DNA of 64,000 nt from Haliscomenobacter hydrossis DSM 1100. GTDB taxonomy: Bacteria > Bacteroidota > Bacteroidia > Chitinophagales > Saprospiraceae. Where the stretch lies: contig NC_015510.1 of assembly GCF_000212735.1 (NCBI RefSeq), forward strand, positions 6,449,001-6,513,000. The letters run 5' to 3'. The stretch's first letter is position 1. Each line of letters opens with the position of its first letter. A program made the translations under genes and the position numbers. The notes below the pieces were generated by a model. It was not told the DNA's origin, searched no databases, and saw only the letters and a program-made list of their open reading frames with translations. This document shows positions 45,060 through 53,513 of the stretch, one piece after another.

Positions 45060-46484
45060 TTAATCCAGGTGTAAGGTTTGTGCACTGCGGTATAGGCAGA
45101 AGGTCAAACCCAACAGCCAACAGCCCAGGCTCAACAAACTGAACCACTGTTGCTGAAGTTGCTCGCCCAAACTTTGGTTTTGGTACTGGAACTGCGGCAC
45201 TTTTTGCCACAGGGCTGCCCCTGCTTTATAGTCGCGTTCTTGTTTGATGCCATTGATTTTTTGATCGGTATTCATCACCTTGGCCGCCAGGCGGCGGTGG
45301 TTTTCAGCTTGTCGGGTGAAGTTCAGGTGCTTGTACAAATCGGTTCCTGCCAAGGAGCGGGAAACATCGCGCATGGCCAGAATTGGCGAAAGCAGATTGA
45401 ATCTTTCCAATAGCGCATTTTGGGCTTGAAACAAGCGGAACAAAGCGCCGTACTGCAGGTCGTACACTTTCCAGTCGCGGTCTTCACTGGCTTGGAGGGC
45501 GATTCCGGCAAAGCTCACTGGCAATTGTGATAAGCTATCCACCCCATAATCGCGCAACGCCTTAGCTTTGAGTTCCTCCTGAAATTTTTCATAGGAGCCT
45601 TGGCCGTCCAGTCCTTTTTCCCGTTGAGACAGTACCTTTTCGGTAAAATCCAAAGCGGAGGGCGTCGGATGCAAACTCATGGCTACACTCCCGCTGATGC
45701 GCGGCAAAAGGAAAGCACCAATGGCCCAAATGCCCAACAAAGCCGCCAAACTTAGCCCCGAACTGCGCAGCCAAGCCGAAAAACTGACGCTTAGCACCAC
45801 AAATACGGTATAAAACAAGGTATAAAGGACTGCGGCAAGGCCCAAACTGGGTAGTATCCTGACAAAGGCTTCCGCCCCTCCAGCCCAATACAATGCCCCG
45901 GAAAGCAAGAGCAACATGGGTAGATACAAACAAAGTAAAATGGCTTTGAGGATGCCCAAAGCTTTACCCGCGAGCAAACTGAACGTACTGATTTGAGTGC
46001 TGAGCAACATGCGCAGGGTGCCTGATTCATACTCTTTGCTTAGGCTATTGTACGCCAAAAGAATGGTCATCAAGGGCAAAATGAATTGCCAGATGAACCC
46101 TACGGTAAGTGCCCCAAAACGCCCGATGGTGCCCGCATCCTGTACCGTGCGCAGTTTTACTTCATTTTGATTGTGGGCTTCGAGCCAAACGGCATTGCCA
46201 AGGTAATCGTCCATTCCTCGGTCAAAAATAGCCAAAAGAGGGACGGGTTTGTAGGCATAAAGCCCATAGTGCGCCGCAGAGTGGGGATTTTTTTCGCCCT
46301 GATCCAGCCACTGGCGGTAAGTGTCTTCCTGGGCTTTGGTATAGAGCCGATTCGTGTTCTGGTAATGGGTGACTCCGGTGATCAGGGCCAACAAAAACAG
46401 CCCCAGACTCACGATTGCCGACCAGCGCAGGCGTGCGTCGGCGAGGAGCGAGCGAAATTCCTTTTGGAGTACAGCACTAAGCAT
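45060..46484 (-). CDS. ABC transporter permease, DUF3526 family (first)
   Basis: 474 aa. Same architecture as the next gene: TM1 near 22-42, external loop with NPHSAAHYGLYAYKPVPLLAIFDRGMDDYLG, then the core LPLMTILLAYNSLSKEYESGTLRMLLSTQISTFSLLAGKALG, several TM helices, a soluble loop (DFTEKVLSQREKGLDG...) and a final TM. It follows the ATPase gene by 27 bp. The KEYESGTLR motif on the cytoplasmic side is the likely coupling element to the ATPase. Confidence 0.8.
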   Translation of the reverse strand: MLSAVLQKEFRSLLADARLRWSAIVSLGLFLLALITGVTHYQNTNRLYTKAQEDTYRQWLDQGEKNPHSAAHYGLYAYKPVPLLAIFDRGMDDYLGNAVWLEAHNQNEVKLRTVQDAGTIGRFGALTVGFIWQFILPLMTILLAYNSLSKEYESGTLRMLLSTQISTFSLLAGKALGILKAILLCLYLPMLLLLSGALYWAGGAEAFVRILPSLGLAAVLYTLFYTVFVVLSVSFSAWLRSSGLSLAALLGIWAIGAFLLPRISGSVAMSLHPTPSALDFTEKVLSQREKGLDGQGSYEKFQEELKAKALRDYGVDSLSQLPVSFAGIALQASEDRDWKVYDLQYGALFRLFQAQNALLERFNLLSPILAMRDVSRSLAGTDLYKHLNFTRQAENHRRLAAKVMNTDQKINGIKQERDYKAGAALWQKVPQFQYQNQSLGEQLQQQWFSLLSLGCWLLGLTFCLYRSAQTLHLD

Positions 46485-46511
46485 GATCGGTAAAGGTGTT
46501 CGGTGAAAGAA

Positions 46512-47234
46512 TTAAGCGCCTACGGCAAGCAAGGGTGCGGAGATGGTTTCGACATAGATGCGTTCCAGTTCGCTGTGGCTTACCGCGTTTGCATCGAGGA
46601 CTTCCACCAATTGGCCTGCTTTCATGATGCCGACTCGATTGGCTACTTCTTTGGCCCGAAACAGGTCATGGGTCACCATCAAAATCGATACGCCGCGTTG
46701 GCTGAGTTGTTGCAACAAGTTGGAAAATTCATTGCTGGCCAGGGGATCAAGGCCGGAGGTGGGTTCATCCAAAAACAGCGCGCTGGCCTTTTTGGCCAAA
46801 GCCAGTGCGATGCCTACTTTTTGCCGCATACCTTTGGAGTATTGTGCCACTGGTTGGTGGATGGCTTCGGCTTGCAAGCTGGCTTGCTGTAAAAAATTAC
46901 TGAGTTGAGTCTTGTTGTATTTTTTGCCAGAGAGCTGGCTCAAGTAGGCCAGGTTTTGCAGGCCACTCAGTTCCGGGTACAACATCACGTTTTCGGGGAT
47001 GTACCCAATGCGTTGTTTGATTTTGGCATCGCCGGGGCGAACCACCAGTTCATCGATGTAGGCTTGGCCTGCCGAAGCTTCAATGAAGCCCATGAAAAGG
47101 TTGATGGTGGTGGTTTTGCCTGCGCCGTTGGCCCCGAGCAGACAAAAAATCTCCCCATTTTCCACCTCTAAATCCAGGTGGTCAAGCGCAGTGAAGTTAC
47201 CGTAGTGTTTGGTCAATTGTAAGGCACGCAGCAT
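46512..47234 (-). CDS. ABC transporter ATP-binding protein
   Basis: 240 aa. Walker A GANGAGKT (34-41), Q-loop region GYIPENVMLYPEL (~78-89), signature YSKGMRQK (132-139), Walker B ALFLDEP (152-158) and H-loop VTHDLFRA. Similar to NosF/CcmA-type ATPases. First gene of the operon with the two DUF3526 permeases, the His-rich protein and the TonB receptor. It presumably powers export (or envelope maintenance) by the permease pair. Confidence 0.9.
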   Translation of the reverse strand: MLRALQLTKHYGNFTALDHLDLEVENGEIFCLLGANGAGKTTTINLFMGFIEASAGQAYIDELVVRPGDAKIKQRIGYIPENVMLYPELSGLQNLAYLSQLSGKKYNKTQLSNFLQQASLQAEAIHQPVAQYSKGMRQKVGIALALAKKASALFLDEPTSGLDPLASNEFSNLLQQLSQRGVSILMVTHDLFRAKEVANRVGIMKAGQLVEVLDANAVSHSELERIYVETISAPLLAVGA

Positions 47235-47292
47235 ATGAAATTAGGTTTATTACTAAATTGTACGCAGTGCAGTGCCGGATTGGTTTGGTGTT

Positions 47293-48150
47293 TTAATTCT
47301 TTTTTTGATGAGGTGGGTAATATTTAGTGAGGAACTCAAATACCCGCTCAAAATACTTCAGCGGCTCGGCGTGGCCACCTTCCACCGCCAGGTGTTCGTA
47401 AGGGTGTTTAAAGCTTTGTTCTTTCAATCGGCGCATCATTTTTTCACACATGGGCGTGGTCGGTGCGATTTCATCATGGGTAGCTGACAATAAAAAAATG
47501 GGTCCATTGATTTTTTCAACCGCAATCAGGGCCTTTTCTTCGGCGAGGCTGTCTTGCAACATGGCCGTAAAAGCAGCCCTCAAATCCCGTTTCATCAAAT
47601 GGGGAAAAGCGGCTTCATTGACGGGGACAAAGGGCAAGTCCTGGCCTTGATAAGTCCAGGCTGAAGTCGACAAGTGATTGGTGTTTCCAGGGAAAGCTAC
47701 GTGACTGGGCACCAGGGCGACCACGCAGCTGATGTCGGGGTAGTACGCGCCCAGCAACAAAGCCAGGTCGCCACCCCGTGATCCGCCAACGATGGCAATT
47801 TTTTTGGAATTGACTCCCTTTGTTGCTGCCGCAAGTTTGATCGCTGCATAGACTTCATCGATGGCAATTTTGTTGAGCTGCTTCGGGGTGTCCTTTGCGC
47901 CAAAATAGCCCAGGGCCAAAAAGGCATAACCTTTGGCGAGGAATTGATCCCGAGTGATTTTCCAGTAATCGCTGGCCCAGGCATTGCCTCCTTCCGAACC
48001 GCCCAGGCCCACGATCAAGGGCAGATTTTTGCCTTGGCCCAAATACAGTTTAGACTCTACGTTTGGCGTCTGCAAGGTAAGTTGGGCAAAAAGAAAGGAT
48101 GGGAAGAATAAACCAACCATCAATACAGTCATAAAAAGTACTTTGCTCAT
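47293..48150 (-). CDS. Secreted alpha/beta hydrolase (BAAT/acyl-CoA thioesterase C-terminal type)
   Basis: 285 aa. Signal peptide 1-22 (PSFLFAQ). Catalytic triad inferred from motifs: Ser124 in VGGSRGGDLAL, Asp226 in SATHDEIAP, His260 in EGGHAEPL. The fold segment LPLIVGLGGSEGG supplies the oxyanion hole. The family includes bile-acid-CoA:amino acid acyltransferase-type and dienelactone hydrolase-like enzymes; an exported member here is more likely an esterase or thioesterase. Stands alone, upstream of the ABC operon. Confidence 0.75.
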   Translation of the reverse strand: MSKVLFMTVLMVGLFFPSFLFAQLTLQTPNVESKLYLGQGKNLPLIVGLGGSEGGNAWASDYWKITRDQFLAKGYAFLALGYFGAKDTPKQLNKIAIDEVYAAIKLAAATKGVNSKKIAIVGGSRGGDLALLLGAYYPDISCVVALVPSHVAFPGNTNHLSTSAWTYQGQDLPFVPVNEAAFPHLMKRDLRAAFTAMLQDSLAEEKALIAVEKINGPIFLLSATHDEIAPTTPMCEKMMRRLKEQSFKHPYEHLAVEGGHAEPLKYFERVFEFLTKYYPPHQKKN

Positions 48151-48216
48151 CTTGTTAGGATTTGGATGGCAAAGTTGAGGCAGTGAGTCAACATAATTTT
48201 TGACCTAGATCAAAAA

Positions 48217-48795
48217 CTACTTTTCTGCTCGGATTCTGCTCAAGGTTTCTTGGCTGATACCCAAATATGCGGCCACCATACCCAGTGGAATGCGTGGATA
48301 AGTGCCTGCATAAACTGCACAGAAATGCTGATATTTTTCCTTGGCACTGGTGAACCGCAAGGACGTGATCCGCTCCACCAAATGCCCCAACACGCCGCCC
48401 ATCGAGAGCCGGGCATAACGTTCCATTTCGGGAAAATGGTCAAAAAGAAAACCCAGGTCATGTAGCTGGAGTTTAAAAGCCAAAGTAGGCTCAATGGCAT
48501 CGATGCTGTAGATGTCCAAGGTTTGTTGCATAAAACTGCGGGGCGAGTTGACCCATTCACCCTCGGCACAGAAATATTCACTGATTTCTTTTTCTTCTTT
48601 CAGGTAGTAGGTGCGGAGCAGCCCTTTTTGAATGAAATAACTGGCTTTGCATATTTTATCCGCGGAATGCACCAGGTCACCTTTGTTGAAACTGACGATG
48701 CTGATGCGTTTAGATAGCTCGTCTTTCAGGCTTGATGACAGGCTGATGTATTGGGCGAAGTGGGTGAAGATTTGGTCTTGGGTAGTGGTTTGCAT
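48217..48795 (-). CDS. Crp/Fnr-family transcriptional regulator
   Basis: 192 aa from the ATG at 48795, chosen because the longer in-frame start (48903) would overlap the gene upstream and adds no domain. N-terminal cyclic-nucleotide-binding-like beta roll (FNKGDLVHSADKICKASYFIQKGLLR), then a long helix and a compact HTH (IPLGMVAAYLGISQETLSRIRAE) at the very C-terminus, as common in Bacteroidota Crp relatives. No Fnr cysteine cluster, so the ligand is unknown. Possible control of the hydrolase 67 bp downstream. Confidence 0.8.
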   Translation of the reverse strand: MQTTTQDQIFTHFAQYISLSSSLKDELSKRISIVSFNKGDLVHSADKICKASYFIQKGLLRTYYLKEEKEISEYFCAEGEWVNSPRSFMQQTLDIYSIDAIEPTLAFKLQLHDLGFLFDHFPEMERYARLSMGGVLGHLVERITSLRFTSAKEKYQHFCAVYAGTYPRIPLGMVAAYLGISQETLSRIRAEK

Positions 48796-48838
48796 AGAAG
48801 AGGTGATGAGCTTGGGAAAGCTGATTTTTAGATTGTGT

Positions 48839-49294
48839 TCAAATTTTTTTGTTTTCCCTGGCCGAGAGAACAAGCTCCATAATGCCTGCTGGCAATTGCT
48901 CATCTTGCCATTTTCGTTCTTCTTCCATAGATTGCCCGGCGATTTTTACCGCTTTGAGGGCATACGCTGCTGCTCGCAACGAATGGTCGGCCATGTGCGC
49001 AGTGGCCACCGCATGCCCAACCGCCCGCGCCACCGCTATGGCCGTAGGGGTGGAAGATGCCCTGGCTACCGCGATGGCGGCCAAAGAAGCATTTCTTGCC
49101 TCGCCTACGGAAGCGTTGCCTTTTGCCCATTCTAGGGCAATGATGAGGGCATCTTTAAGTTGTTGATCGATGGGGTCACCAAAAAGAGGAAGCATGTGTT
49201 CAGCGCAGAGGTATGCCCATTGCATGAGCTGCTGGTGCTGGTTTTTGCTAAGGGGGCCTCCACGGTGAGCGGCGATGAAACGTTTGTCGCGCAT
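48839..49294 (-). CDS. Imm5-like putative immunity-family protein
   Basis: 151 aa from the ATG at 49294 (MRDKRFIAAHRGGPLSK). The sequence is an alanine-rich helical array with the typical blocks LMQWAYLCAEHMLPLFG, ALEWAKGNASVGEARNAS, RAVGHAVATAHMADHSLRAAAYALKAVK that define Imm5-like proteins annotated as 'putative immunity protein'. Members often occur without a toxin next to them, as here. Its real function in such settings is not known. Confidence 0.7.
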   Translation of the reverse strand: MRDKRFIAAHRGGPLSKNQHQQLMQWAYLCAEHMLPLFGDPIDQQLKDALIIALEWAKGNASVGEARNASLAAIAVARASSTPTAIAVARAVGHAVATAHMADHSLRAAAYALKAVKIAGQSMEEERKWQDEQLPAGIMELVLSARENKKI

Positions 49295-49364
49295 GATTTT
49301 TGGTTTATTGCAACAAAGAGGCGAGCAGTTGCTTTTCACTTTTCACTTTTAGCTATTCACTCCT

Positions 49365-50114
49365 TCATCCCCCCACCCAAACCTTAAATCCCGCCGCTCC
49401 TTCCTGGCTCACGACCACCTCAAATGGCGGATTCGGCTGCAACTCCAACAACAGCTTGCTCTTGCTCACGCTGCTGATGCGTTTCACCGCCCGGGTACTC
49501 ACGATCACCTGTCGGTTGGCTCGGCGAAACTGTGCGGGGTCAAGCTCTGCTTCCAGGGCAACAAGGGATTTTTCCAACAAATACCGCGTGCCTTCAAAAG
49601 TCATCATGAAGCTCAGTTTGTATTCGCTAAAAAAATAGGCAATATTGGCAATGTCGATGGGGTAATAATCACCGCCTTTTTCGCCCAAAAAACGGGTTTT
49701 GTGTTGGCTGGGTGTTTGTAAATCTTGTAGCAACTGCGGCAGTTTTTGCAAAAAATGACTTTTCAGGTGCTCGTATTTGGCCAAGGCGGCGCGCAAATGT
49801 TCAATTTTCAGGGGTTTGAGTAAGTAGTCGATGCTGTTGGTGTGAAAGGCTTCGAGCAGGTATTGATCGTAGGCGCTGAGGAAGATGACCGGGATGTTGA
49901 CCGGGTATTGGCGGAAAATATCGAAAGAAAGTCCGTCGCTGAGGCGGATGTCAAAAAAAGCCAGGTCGATGGGGGTTTTGCTTTGCAAAAAAGCCAGGGT
50001 CTCGGCAACGCTGGAACATTCGCCAACAATGGTTGCTTGTGGCCAAACCTGTGCTAATCCCGCCTTTAATAAGTTCCGGGCAGGCAATTCGTCTTCTACG
50101 ATCAGTACGTTCAT
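49365..50114 (-). CDS. LytTR-family response regulator
   Basis: 249 aa. Receiver domain (1-120) with acidic pocket EDE (7-9), phospho-acceptor Asp55 in LAFFDIRLSDG and conserved Lys in SIDYLLKPL; LytTR DNA-binding domain from ~145 (TRFLGEKGGDYYPIDIANIAYF...RRANRQVIVSTRAV). It follows the histidine kinase gene directly (1 bp between the kinase stop and this start), so the two are a two-component pair. Target genes unknown. Confidence 0.9.
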   Translation of the reverse strand: MNVLIVEDELPARNLLKAGLAQVWPQATIVGECSSVAETLAFLQSKTPIDLAFFDIRLSDGLSFDIFRQYPVNIPVIFLSAYDQYLLEAFHTNSIDYLLKPLKIEHLRAALAKYEHLKSHFLQKLPQLLQDLQTPSQHKTRFLGEKGGDYYPIDIANIAYFFSEYKLSFMMTFEGTRYLLEKSLVALEAELDPAQFRRANRQVIVSTRAVKRISSVSKSKLLLELQPNPPFEVVVSQEGAAGFKVWVGG

Positions 50115-50115
50115 C

Positions 50116-51147
50116 TCAGTTGATTTTCACCAGCGGTAAAGTTACCGAAAAAAGCTCCTCCTGGTCGCTAATCTCGATGGCACGCCCGGTGATCAGTCGA
50201 AAACGTTCATCCAGGTTTTTTAATCCTACCGCCAGAGAATTTTGATTGGCGATGGAGTTTTTGGATGTAGGGTTTTCTACCCGTAAGGTATCCGTTCCGA
50301 AGTTGATGTTGACGCTCAATGGCTTATTGACACTAAATTCGTTGTGTTTCATGGCATTTTCCAGCAAAATTTGCAGGGATATGGGCGGGATAAACCATTG
50401 GCCAAGGGCAGGTTCATTCGTCCATTGTAAGTCCAGCGCTTCCCCAAAACGCATCTGCATCAAGGAGAGGTAACTTTGCAAAAAGCGTTGCTCCTCCTCT
50501 AAGCGCACCAGTTCCACATCTTTACTTTTGAGGATGTAGCGGTACATATCGGCCAGGTGCTCCAAAAACAGTTTGGCTTTTTTGGGGTCTTCGGTAATGA
50601 AATGCGAAAGGGTGTTCAGGGAGTTGAACATAAAATGTGGGTCGACCTGGTTTTTGAGCGCTTCCAATTCCGCGGTGGCTTTGAGTTTTTCCAGATTGGC
50701 CGCCCGCAAACGTTCGTCTTCCCAGTCTTTGAGCAAAAAGGTGGTTTCGTAAATATTGGTGATAAAAATGACCGCAATCACATTGATCAGCTCGGTGGTG
50801 ACCACTACGGTTTCATCTACAGGGAGTCCTTGGCTCCAATACCACAAAAAACACATGGTGAGGGTAAAGGGTGCCGTGTAAAACACCAGCCCAAATAGCA
50901 TAGTGAGGATGCGCATAAAGGGCCGACTGAACCAGTCGTAATACTCCCTTTGCCGCAGGTAAATAAAGCGGTTGCCCCACCAAATGGCGAAGGCAGCAGC
51001 AATAAAATACAAGTAACCGACCCAATATTGCCAGTCGCGCCAGGACAAGTCACCAAACAGCCCCGACAGGTTGGGAATGATCAGCCCAAAACAGGGGACG
51101 ATCCACTTCATTACCCGTACATCTCCAATGTCTTTTTTTATCGTCAA
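50116..51147 (-). CDS. LytS/YpdA-type sensor histidine kinase
   Basis: 343 aa. Four TM helices within residues 14-132, then a short coiled linker (LRAANLEKLKATAELEALKNQ) and the His_kinase domain with phospho-accepting His171 in NQVDPHFMFNSLN; the ATPase has VPPISLQILLENAMKHN and GLKNLDERFRLITG. No periplasmic sensor domain is visible, so the signal is probably sensed in the membrane. Partner of the LytTR regulator immediately downstream. Confidence 0.9.
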   Translation of the reverse strand: MTIKKDIGDVRVMKWIVPCFGLIIPNLSGLFGDLSWRDWQYWVGYLYFIAAAFAIWWGNRFIYLRQREYYDWFSRPFMRILTMLFGLVFYTAPFTLTMCFLWYWSQGLPVDETVVVTTELINVIAVIFITNIYETTFLLKDWEDERLRAANLEKLKATAELEALKNQVDPHFMFNSLNTLSHFITEDPKKAKLFLEHLADMYRYILKSKDVELVRLEEEQRFLQSYLSLMQMRFGEALDLQWTNEPALGQWFIPPISLQILLENAMKHNEFSVNKPLSVNINFGTDTLRVENPTSKNSIANQNSLAVGLKNLDERFRLITGRAIEISDQEELFSVTLPLVKIN

Positions 51148-51270
51148 TGAATCACAGTTTGAATGTCGTAGCTGAAAAATCCGGTTTCGGCTTGTCCTTT
51201 TCCGGTTTCAGTCACTTATGCCGGCAAAGTTCGGGTATCGTGGGATATGTTTAAGTAAATTTTTTAAAAC

Positions 51271-51377
51271 GGTTGAGAAAGTTGAGGAGGTTGAGAGAGG
51301 TTGATGCTGCCGCAAGCGACGTTGACAATGACGCTGGCAGTCTCAACCTCCCTCAACTTTCTCAACCTTCCTCAACC
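51271..51377. repeat. GTTGAG-type inverted repeat
   Basis: Left arm built of GGTTGAGAAAGTTGAGGAGG units and right arm of CCTCCCTCAACTTTCTCAACC units, about 27 bp fully paired, around a GC-rich inner hairpin (CTGCCGCAAGCG / CGCTGGCAG). It lies between the divergently transcribed kinase and DUF1761 genes, 14 bp upstream of the DUF1761 start, so it overlaps their control region. Confidence 0.65.
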
Positions 51378-51391
51378 ATTAAACAAATAAC

Positions 51392-51802
51392 ATGAAACCA
51401 GAACTCATTAATTTTCCAGCCGTATTTGTAGCAGCAATTGCCTGTTTCATCCTGGGTGCTTTGTGGTATTCACCGCTGCTTTTTGGCAAAGCCTGGATGG
51501 AAGAAAATGGTTTTACCACCGAAATGTTACAAGCCAAAGGAGGCACAGCCCGAATCTTCGGCTTCGCCTTCTTGTGGAGCCTGGTGATGTCTTTCAACCT
51601 GGCGGCTTTTCTGGCGGCGGATGGAGTAACTTTGTCTTTTGCAACCCTGGCGGGCTTTCTGGCTGGCTTTGGTTGGGCTGCTTCGGGGTTGTTCATGGTA
51701 GGCTTGTTCGAATACCGCAGCACCCGCTACATGCTCATCAATGGCGGTTATGTAACCGTGGCACTGGTGGCGATGGGAGTTATTCTAGGTTTGTGGAGAT
51801 AA
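51392..51802 (+). CDS. DUF1761 membrane protein
   Basis: 136 aa, four hydrophobic segments. DUF1761 hallmarks: FPAVFVAAIACFILGALWYSPLLFGKAWM at the N-terminus and the GWAASGLFMVGLFEYRSTRYMLINGGY end. Function unknown across the family. The start follows the GTTGAG inverted repeat. Confidence 0.8.
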   Translation: MKPELINFPAVFVAAIACFILGALWYSPLLFGKAWMEENGFTTEMLQAKGGTARIFGFAFLWSLVMSFNLAAFLAADGVTLSFATLAGFLAGFGWAASGLFMVGLFEYRSTRYMLINGGYVTVALVAMGVILGLWR

Positions 51803-51807
51803 TCTAG

Positions 51808-51888
51808 AAAATCCGCATTGAAAAAGTGGAGGACATTGATGGGGAGGTATTTGGATGGATTCAGCGGGCGTATGAACAAGCAGGATAA
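51808..51888 (+). pseudogene. Probable 3' relic of a lost gene (DUF5655-like C-terminus)
   Basis: Right after the DUF1761 stop a TAG (51805-51807) is followed by 26 codons reading KIRIEKVEDIDGEVFGWIQRAYEQAG and a stop at 51886-51888 when joined; only the tail of a protein remains. The pattern 'IR....DID.EV..WI..AYE.AG' resembles the end of DUF5655/DUF1801-like proteins. No start codon or upstream domain is present. Weak evidence. Confidence 0.3.
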
Positions 51889-51994
51889 GCACGACTTTTG
51901 CAAAAAATCGTACAATCCGCTTGCAAACATAGCCCAGACTTGCGCTCACTGAAGGATTTGTTCTATCTTCATCCGCCAGAAAAAATCCGACTAC

Positions 51995-52558
51995 ATGAGC
52001 CAGAAGACTGCACGAATTGCCGCTACGACCCGACTTTACCGAAAACTGCACCGTTGGATCGCGATCCCACTTTTTCTTTTTTTGACCCTGATTGGTACCA
52101 CGGGGGTACTGTTGGGTTGGAAAAAGCAAGCTGGGTTGTTGCCGCCAACCCAAAAAGGGAGCAATGTGGAAGCCACGGCCTGGGTGAGCCTGGACAGTAT
52201 GAGCCAGGTGGCTGTGGCCTATGCGACCCATACCTTGAAAAAATCACCACTCATCGACCGCATCGATGTGCGCCCACAAAAAGGGGTAGCCAAAATTGTC
52301 TTTGCCGATCATTTTACGGAGTTACAAATTGATTGTAGTACCGGGCGGATTCTGGCCGTGAACGCCCGCAATTCGGACTGGATTGAAAAGATCCATGACG
52401 GCTCACTGCTGGATTTGGAATTGAAATGGGATGGTGACCCCTTTAAACTGAGTTACACCACCATCGCAGGGTTAGCCATGATTTTGTTGGCCATTAGTGG
52501 CTTTTGGTTGTGGTACAACCCAATCCGGATGAAAAAGATCAAACACACCAAAGGATAA
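51995..52558 (+). CDS. PepSY-domain membrane protein
   Basis: 187 aa. TM1 (IPLFLFLTLIGTTGVLLGW, ~24-42) follows the RKLHRWIA motif typical of PepSY-TM proteins; a single PepSY-like periplasmic domain (~55-150: IDRIDVRPQKGVAKIVFADHFTELQID, STGRILAVNARN) contains the conserved IHDGSLLD; TM2 (TIAGLAMILLAISGFWLW) near the C-terminus. Short members like this are linked to iron or copper reduction and siderophore systems; here no such gene is adjacent. Confidence 0.75.
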   Translation: MSQKTARIAATTRLYRKLHRWIAIPLFLFLTLIGTTGVLLGWKKQAGLLPPTQKGSNVEATAWVSLDSMSQVAVAYATHTLKKSPLIDRIDVRPQKGVAKIVFADHFTELQIDCSTGRILAVNARNSDWIEKIHDGSLLDLELKWDGDPFKLSYTTIAGLAMILLAISGFWLWYNPIRMKKIKHTKG

Positions 52559-52566
52559 TAACGATT

Positions 52567-52648
52567 GTAATTCACCACAGATTCGCACAGATGAACACAG
52601 ATTGAGAAAAAAATCTGTGTTCATCTGTGCGAATCTGTGGTGAATTAC
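52567..52648. repeat. Perfect 37-bp-stem hairpin, CACAGATT type (copy 2)
   Basis: Arms 52567-52603 and 52612-52648 are perfectly complementary, with an 8-nt loop (GAGAAAAA). The arms consist of CACAGATTCGCACAGAT-like units. Lies between the convergent PepSY and GLPGLI genes and would terminate transcription in both directions. Related to 14877-14960 and 60442-60530. Confidence 0.8.
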
Positions 52649-52658
52649 ATTGTGAATT

Positions 52659-53411
52659 TTAAATATACCTGATTCCCCAAAACCAGGGTTCTTCCTCGGC
52701 TTTTCTCTGTTTGATGTGGTCTTTGACGATTTTATCGTAATCCACTCTTTTGATTTTTTTGCCCTTCAATTTTGCAGGTGGATCCAACTCGGTGCTCAAT
52801 TTTTTCAGCTCAATCAAGTCGGCAGTTAAGGTCATGGCACCATCGTTGACATCCACTTCCAGGATCATACCCGGTAAGCCAAAAAAGTCTTCCGGCCCGC
52901 CGTTGTGGGGAATATCCTGGGCAAACCAGGCCACAATTTTTTGTTTGCGCACGGTGTCCTGCAAGAAGGCTTTCATACAGACATGGCCCGCTACTTCCTT
53001 CAAGTCGTTCAAAATGCGCCATTTGGGTGCTTCCAAGGTGTCTTCAATGATGTATGTTTTGCCCAAAATGGTACGACCATCGTATTGCACGTTTTTGGCA
53101 TAATCACGTTTGAGGAAAAATACTTCTTTGCGCCAGGAATAGCCGCCTTCATCTTCCGGTTCGGCTTTTTCTTCCGACTCTTCAAACTTGCTTTGGGTTT
53201 CGTTGAAGAAGAGGTTGTTGTAGCTCTTCCAGACCCAGCGGTTTCCGGCCATGTAGGAGGAACGCTCCCGTTGTTGTTTGCTTAAATAGTCGACGCTCTC
53301 AATTTTTTTGGCCCAGTTGTGGGTAATCAAATAGCGGATGCGTCCTTCCATGACCTGAGAAAAAACCAGGATGGGGAAAAGAAGGAGGAGCAGAAGCAGT
53401 GCTTTTTTCAT
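52659..53411 (-). CDS. GLPGLI-family secreted protein
   Basis: 250 aa. Signal peptide 1-18 (PILVFSQ). The family motif is present as GLPGMILEVDVNDG near residue 180, with upstream WFAQDIPHNGGPEDF; the C-terminus is basic. GLPGLI proteins are periplasmic and nearly always encoded with an outer-membrane beta-barrel, as here where the large barrel gene lies upstream. Role unknown. A heptamer repeat block fills the gap between the two genes. Confidence 0.8.
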   Translation of the reverse strand: MKKALLLLLLLFPILVFSQVMEGRIRYLITHNWAKKIESVDYLSKQQRERSSYMAGNRWVWKSYNNLFFNETQSKFEESEEKAEPEDEGGYSWRKEVFFLKRDYAKNVQYDGRTILGKTYIIEDTLEAPKWRILNDLKEVAGHVCMKAFLQDTVRKQKIVAWFAQDIPHNGGPEDFFGLPGMILEVDVNDGAMTLTADLIELKKLSTELDPPAKLKGKKIKRVDYDKIVKDHIKQRKAEEEPWFWGIRYI

Positions 53412-53424
53412 GTTAAAAAGGTTT

Positions 53425-53513
53425 GAGTTCGAAGGTTCGGGGGTTCGGGGGTTCGTGAGTTCGAGGGTTCGAGGGACCCCCGAACCCTCGAACTACGAAC
53501 CCCCGAACCCTCG
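53425..53513. repeat. GTTCGGG-type heptamer repeat block 3
   Basis: GTTCGGGGGTTCG units change orientation near 53475 to CGAACCC units, so the block is a hairpin of about 40 bp per arm. It starts 13 bp upstream of the GLPGLI start codon and ends at the stop codon of the barrel gene (53514-53516), thus filling the space between these two co-oriented genes. Confidence 0.85.
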
